DNA of 41,232 nucleotides from Fibrobacter sp. UWB5 (GTDB lineage: Bacteria > Fibrobacterota > Fibrobacteria > Fibrobacterales > Fibrobacteraceae). How positions within the stretch are numbered: position 1 is the first letter of the stretch; the number at the start of each line of letters is the position of its first letter. Under the pieces are notes generated by a model, which saw nothing but the letters and a program-made list of their open reading frames with translations, did no database searches and was not told where the DNA came from. Where the stretch lies: positions 1-41,232 of the forward strand of contig NZ_MWQH01000012.1 in assembly GCF_002210295.1 (NCBI RefSeq). Direction: 5' to 3'. Below are positions 41,008 to 41,232 of the stretch, piece after piece. Made by a program: the position numbers and the translations under genes.

Positions 41008-41232
41008 ACGATAGAGCCGAGCGATTTATTGTGAGTCACAAGCGGCTCATATCAATGAGCCGTGGTGACGAGAGTGAGGCGATATCACATTTTGTAATCT
41101 ACGATAGAGCCGAACAGTCTGTAAGGGGAACGCCTTCCCCTCACTACAAAAAGTGACCCGCCGGCATAGCCGGCGGGTCTTCATATACGGGCATAGCCCT
41201 AGGATACTAGCAACGCGTTGCACGCGTTGACG
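41008..41232. other. Hairpin-rich non-coding DNA at the window end
   Basis: No gene is seen. CGGCTCAT / ATGAGCCG (41043-41062) forms an 8-bp stem. GACCCGCCGGC / GCCGGCGGGTC (41155-41179) forms an 11-bp stem with a 3-nt loop and may terminate the DUF748 transcript. ACGATAGAGCCGA occurs twice (41028-41040, 41101-41113). AGGGGAACGCCTTCCCCT and the palindrome CAACGCGTTG lie near the end. The density of hairpins suggests a dispersed repeat cluster or an untranslated RNA edge. Confidence 0.5.

Overview
The window looks like chromosomal DNA of a Fibrobacter-like bacterium (FCB group). This is an inference from several signs. Genes are moderately GC-rich with AT-rich gaps. There are many small lipoproteins, some with Ser/Thr/Asp-rich linkers. 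A TAnnTTT(G/A/C) element resembling the Bacteroidetes -7 box sits before many starts. Gene content is Gram-negative: SSB, LspA, an AsmA/DUF748 protein, an AgmX/PglI (TonB-like) protein and meso-DAP dehydrogenase. I found no rRNA, tRNA, CRISPR array, insertion sequence or phage gene.

Layout. 1-2820 (-) is the 5' part of a large exported protein built of about 95-residue tandem repeats. 3263-5870 (+) holds a small unknown, a membrane-anchored M23 peptidase and a lipoprotein. 5999-8029 (+) is leuCD. 8.1-10.3 kb is an AT-rich accessory patch with three small genes, a truncated gene start and three copies of one terminator-like repeat. 10.3-13.5 kb holds an L,D-transpeptidase-fold protein, a PH-domain membrane protein and three lipoproteins. 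13.5-15.3 kb (-) is Fe superoxide dismutase behind a NamZ-type (DUF1343) muramidase. 15.4-17.9 kb (+) is ssb, a membrane protein and asd. 18.0-20.2 kb (-) is an M29 aminopeptidase and an AgmX/PglI protein. alr (+) follows. Then comes a four-gene minus-strand operon: membrane protein, squalene-synthase-like enzyme, lspA and an rluD-type gene.

The gap before dnaA (26009-27334, +) holds DnaA-box-like sites and AT-rich DNA, so it is a candidate oriC. A large exported MORN-like/Ala-Pro-Lys protein (-) follows. 29.6-35.1 kb (+) is the most unusual locus: a C39-like peptidase, an RLAN/RimK-type ATP-grasp ligase, a GCS2-type carboxylate-amine ligase, a lipoprotein tyrosine phosphatase and an N-formylglutamate-amidohydrolase-like enzyme. 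It reads as a predicted pathway that joins amino acids into a small peptide-like product and then trims it. 35.2-38.7 kb (-) is a compact operon in the order MurU-like nucleotidyltransferase, trmJ, unknown, dut, ddh. A DUF748 envelope protein (+) closes the window, followed by about 225 bp of hairpin-rich non-coding DNA.

Themes. Envelope and peptidoglycan work recurs: alr, asd, ddh, M23, YkuD, NamZ, MurU-like, lspA, DUF748. Several genes (for example alr, namZ-like, the phosphatase, MurU-like and DUF748) have the TAnnTTT element only 5-8 nt before the ATG, which suggests leaderless transcripts.
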